From Flavobacteriaceae bacterium (GTDB lineage: Bacteria > Bacteroidota > Bacteroidia > Flavobacteriales > Flavobacteriaceae), in NCBI GenBank assembly GCA_030829155.1, contig JAURBD010000009.1, positions 1-26,821 on the forward strand: DNA of 26,821 bases. Reading direction: 5' to 3'. A model generated the notes under the pieces. The model saw nothing but the letters and a program-made list of their open reading frames with translations, was not told where the DNA came from and did no database searches. Positions 23,827 to 26,821 of this stretch are shown here, piece by piece (within the stretch, counting starts at the first letter, position 1; each line of letters starts with the position of its first letter). The position numbers and the translations under genes are program-made.

Positions 23827-26821
23827 TTATTTGATTCCTTGACCTTGAATGTAAGGAGCACCTTGGTCTTTAAATTCTTTTTCCAATGGAATAATTTTAT
23901 TTGTATTTAGATCCAGAATCTTTTCTTCTATTTTTTGAATCATCTTTTGTGCTAATGCCATACTTTTTTGATGTAAAGCTGTTGGTCCATAGGTAGAAAA
24001 TAATCCTCGATAAGCTACTCTAAGATGGGTGCCAATAGTAGGAGAGTTACGCTCTCCAATTTCTCTTTTAGAAGCGTGACCTTCAATAGTTGTTTTGAGT
24101 TTATCAATTTCGTTTTGAATGTTTTGAATTTTTTGGTTCATTTCTCCGGGAACAATACTTGAATTTTTTAATGCAGTATTTAGAGCAGATAGTTTTTGTT
24201 CATTACGTTCAAAAACATCTTCTAAAATATCAATTTTTTTAATCAAAGCATTCATATTGGTTCGGTATGCATCGTAATCTTTGTATGAAGCACCTTTAAG
24301 AATCCCATAGCGAATTGGCTTCACATCAAAATCAACTGGATCATCCAATTGGGTAATGATTCCATTCTCCTCTAGATAAAGAGTAGCTGTATATTTTTGC
24401 GGAATTGCTAGTGCTCCCGAATTGTACTCAGGATTTTTTATTTTCCCATCCTCAGGAATAGAAAACGGATTAAAATGTTTTAAATCCCATGCAATACGGT
24501 GAGTCCCTTTTTTGGCTTTTTCACTGATTTTCCGAATTATATTGCCTTCAGGATCTTCAATAGTCAATAAAACTGATGTCCCTTTTTCTTTTTCTTCATT
24601 ATCCAAAGCCGCCCATCCAGGGAAAGGCACATTTAATTTTTTCTCATTTAATTTTTTCTCTTTCTTTTTACGATTTTCTTTTTGACTTGTAAAATCATCG
24701 AAAAGATGATAAGTGAAAACTGCTCCAAAAGTTGGGTTTTTAGAAAAAAAGTAGTCTGCACCTGTGTTTCCAACATTACTTCTTGGGACATACCATTTTG
24801 CAGTTCTAGGTGCAAATAATTTCCCCTTGCTTGCTAGGTTTTCAGGAGTCATTTCTCGTAATGCACTATAATCATCGAGCACATAGAATCCTCGTCCAAA
24901 TGATGCTGCCACCAGGTCATTTTCTCTTTTTTGGATTACTAAATCTCTAAAGGGCAAAGTTGGTGTTCCAGGAAGCTTTTGCCATTCAGCCCCCGCATTT
25001 AAACTTACATAAACCCCAAATTCGGTTGCTGCAAAAAGCAAGTTTTTGTTTTTATAATCTTGAACAATTCTCCATACCAAAGTGCGTTTTGGAAGGTTGC
25101 TGCTGATTGATGTCCATGTTTTTCCTAGATCGGTACTTTTGTAGATGTAGGGGTTGAAGTCACCTTCTTTATGATTGTCCAAAACTACATACAAGGTGTT
25201 GGGATCATACAAATCTGCTTTGATGTCATTTACAAAGGAACGACTTGGAAGCCCCAGTTTAGATACGGGGACTTGTGTCCACTGTGTCCCACCATTTTGT
25301 GTTATTTGAATAAAACCATCATCGGTTCCAGCAAAAAGGACTCCCTCTTTTACAGGTGACTCTGACAAAGAAGTAATTGTATTGTAATTTGACATAGCCC
25401 CAACATCCCAAGGATTATCCCAGCTTTGTTGACGCCCCATGATAGTAAGTTTTATACGTTCCTCATTTCGAGTTAAGTCTCCTGAAATAGGTTTCCAGTC
25501 ATCCCCGCGGCTTTCTGATTTCCATACTCGGTATGAAGCAAAGTAGAGCCTACTGGGGTTGTGTGGACTGACCAAGATTGGAGCATCCCAGTTGAAGCGC
25601 TCATAAGGATCTCCCTCTCCGGCTTGTGGTTGAATCAACACAGGTTCTCCTGAGGTTAAGTCTATTCGGTGCAAACCTCCTTGTTGAGTTTCTGCATAAA
25701 TAATATCGTTGTGGATTGGATCTGTAGCTGATTGATGTCCATCAGCAAATAAGGTTTTGTACCAGTGTTTGTTTGCAATTCCTTCTCGTTCATCTGTTGC
25801 AGATGGTCCTCCGACAGACCCATTATCTTGGGTTCCACCAAATATACTGTAAAAGGGTTCCGCATTGTTTACAGCAACTTTATAGAACTGAGTTAACGGA
25901 AGGTTTTTTATGTATCTCCAGTTTTTTGCCAAATCAAAACTTTCATAAATCCCTGCATCTGTTCCAATCATGAGGTAGTTGGGATCATCTTTTTTGAATA
26001 TCAAAGCATGATTATCTGAATGTTTTTTCTCTTCTTTTAATTGTTCAAAGTTTTTTCCTCCATCCTCTGAAGTTAAAACCCTGACATTCATGAGATATAA
26101 ACGATCAAATTTGTGTGGACTTGCATAAAGTTCTTGATAGTAATGCGGACCTGTACCTCCAGAAACTGTATCTGACATTTTAGACCAAGAATTACCGTTG
26201 TCTTCTGATCGATAAACTCCACCTTTAGTTCTATCCAGTTCTATTGCAGCATAGAGCACATTTGATTTTTGAGGAGAAATAGCTAAACCAATTTTCCCCA
26301 TATTGGACTCAGGCAATCCATTGCTAAGTTTTTCCCAACTTTCACCACCATCTCTAGAACGGTGAATTCCCGATCCAGGGCCTCCCCCCATATAGGCGGC
26401 AACGGTACGATGTCGATCCCAGGTAGCAGCGTACAAAACCTGAGGATTGTTTGGATCAATAATTAGATCGGTAGCTCCCGTCCATTGGGAGTTTCCTAAA
26501 ATACGTTTCCATGTTTTACCTCCATTGGTTGTTTTATAAACACCTCGTTCTCCTCCTTTTTTCCAAAGAGGACCTTGACTTGCTACCCAAACAACATCTG
26601 AGTTGTTAGGGTGTACGATGATTTTCGAAATATGTTCAGAATTTTTTAATCCCATGTTCTTCCATGAACCTCCATTATTTGCACTTAGGTAAACTCCATC
26701 TCCATAACCAACATGACGCCCTCCAACATTTTCTCCACTTCCTACCCAAATACGAGCAGGGTTGTTGGGATCGATGGTAATACAACCCGTTGAATATGAA
26801 ATTTGATCATCAAAAATAGGC
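23827..26821 (-). CDS. Large Asp-box/BNR repeat protein (VPS10/sortilin-like beta-propeller), N-terminus missing
   Basis: The frame stays open to the window edge, so 997 residues are visible and the start and any signal peptide lie outside. At least seven Asp-box or similar turns (S-x-D-x-G-x-x-W) are present, for example NGGSW, TTNGGKTW, SRDGGESW, SEDNGNSW, STDLGKTW. They alternate with DPNNP-x-x-[IVL]-[WY] strands (DPNNPARIWVG, DPNNPQVLYAA), as in VPS10/sialidase-like propellers. After about residue 700 comes a Lys-rich stretch (ENRKKKEKKLNEKKLN), a beta-rich domain (IEDPEGNIIRKISEKAKKGTHRIAWDL), and a helical, coiled-coil-like end. Such proteins are common in Bacteroidota and usually exported; function is unknown and annotation as glycosyl hydrolase is often over-stated. 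Confidence 0.88.
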   Translation of the reverse strand, partial: PIFDDQISYSTGCITIDPNNPARIWVGSGENVGGRHVGYGDGVYLSANNGGSWKNMGLKNSEHISKIIVHPNNSDVVWVASQGPLWKKGGERGVYKTTNGGKTWKRILGNSQWTGATDLIIDPNNPQVLYAATWDRHRTVAAYMGGGPGSGIHRSRDGGESWEKLSNGLPESNMGKIGLAISPQKSNVLYAAIELDRTKGGVYRSEDNGNSWSKMSDTVSGGTGPHYYQELYASPHKFDRLYLMNVRVLTSEDGGKNFEQLKEEKKHSDNHALIFKKDDPNYLMIGTDAGIYESFDLAKNWRYIKNLPLTQFYKVAVNNAEPFYSIFGGTQDNGSVGGPSATDEREGIANKHWYKTLFADGHQSATDPIHNDIIYAETQQGGLHRIDLTSGEPVLIQPQAGEGDPYERFNWDAPILVSPHNPSRLYFASYRVWKSESRGDDWKPISGDLTRNEERIKLTIMGRQQSWDNPWDVGAMSNYNTITSLSESPVKEGVLFAGTDDGFIQITQNGGTQWTQVPVSKLGLPSRSFVNDIKADLYDPNTLYVVLDNHKEGDFNPYIYKSTDLGKTWTSISSNLPKRTLVWRIVQDYKNKNLLFAATEFGVYVSLNAGAEWQKLPGTPTLPFRDLVIQKRENDLVAASFGRGFYVLDDYSALREMTPENLASKGKLFAPRTAKWYVPRSNVGNTGADYFFSKNPTFGAVFTYHLFDDFTSQKENRKKKEKKLNEKKLNVPFPGWAALDNEEKEKGTSVLLTIEDPEGNIIRKISEKAKKGTHRIAWDLKHFNPFSIPEDGKIKNPEYNSGALAIPQKYTATLYLEENGIITQLDDPVDFDVKPIRYGILKGASYKDYDAYRTNMNALIKKIDILEDVFERNEQKLSALNTALKNSSIVPGEMNQKIQNIQNEIDKLKTTIEGHASKREIGERNSPTIGTHLRVAYRGLFSTYGPTALHQKSMALAQKMIQKIEEKILDLNTNKIIPLEKEFKDQGAPYIQGQGIK

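Noticed and set aside
1..26821. Search for CRISPR arrays, transposases, integrases, toxin-antitoxin pairs, tRNAs and defence genes
   Set aside because: None was seen. All substantial open frames are explained by metabolic, transport, RNA-related or envelope genes, and the window looks like ordinary chromosomal core and accessory metabolism.

Overview
The window looks like a piece of a low-GC Bacteroidota chromosome, most likely a flavobacterium. The signs are AT-rich intergenic DNA, few clear Shine-Dalgarno sequences, possible TAnnTTTG-type -7 elements, and a set of families common in that group (BNR/VPS10-like secreted protein, YkuK-like RNase H fold protein, CvfB-like S1 protein, long-form urocanase). 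No tRNA, rRNA, CRISPR, transposase, integrase or prophage gene is visible. Coding density is high; the longest stretch without a gene is 144 bp (5745-5888), so no gap reaches 300 bp.

Layout. (1) 1-4972, plus strand: the end of a membrane-fusion adaptor, an RND efflux pump and a TolC-like outer-membrane channel, forming a tripartite efflux operon. (2) 5004-6761: two divergent membrane proteins, a six-helix protein with a GTG start and a DUF1295-type protein, sharing a 144-bp AT-rich intergenic region with a repeated element. (3) 6838-10581, plus strand: P5C dehydrogenase, proline dehydrogenase and arginase, tightly packed. (4) 10650-12417, plus strand: a short CvfB-like RNA-binding protein and an RhlE-type DEAD-box helicase. 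(5) 12414-19479, minus strand: the complete histidine utilisation pathway in the order hutH-hutU-hutI-hutG, followed by a CurA-like NADPH oxidoreductase and an 82-aa protein of unknown function. (6) 19556-20440, plus strand: a LysR-type regulator divergent from hutH. (7) 20522-23296: a secreted M20/AbgB-like amidohydrolase, a MEST-like alpha/beta hydrolase and a Dabb-domain lipoprotein. (8) 23329-26821, minus strand: a YkuK-like protein and a large Asp-box (BNR) repeat protein cut by the window edge, with a strong hairpin terminator between them.

How the genes work together. Regions 3 and 5 form one metabolic theme. Proline (PRODH then P5CDH), arginine (arginase gives ornithine, which an ornithine aminotransferase not in this window would feed into P5CDH) and histidine (HutH-U-I-G) all end as glutamate. 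The secreted AbgB-like amidohydrolase may release further amino acids from N-acyl conjugates, but that is inference. This suits a heterotroph that lives on protein and peptides. PruA and PRODH are of the type shared with animal mitochondria, and HutU is the long form found in animals rather than the ~550-aa form of Pseudomonas or Bacillus.

I found no clear undescribed multi-gene system. The items most worth a second look are the combined Pro/Arg/His-to-glutamate island with its LysR gene, the long-form urocanase, the half-length CvfB-like protein, the MEST-like hydrolase paired with a Dabb lipoprotein, and the uncharacterised 82-aa protein whose stop codon interlocks with that of rhlE.
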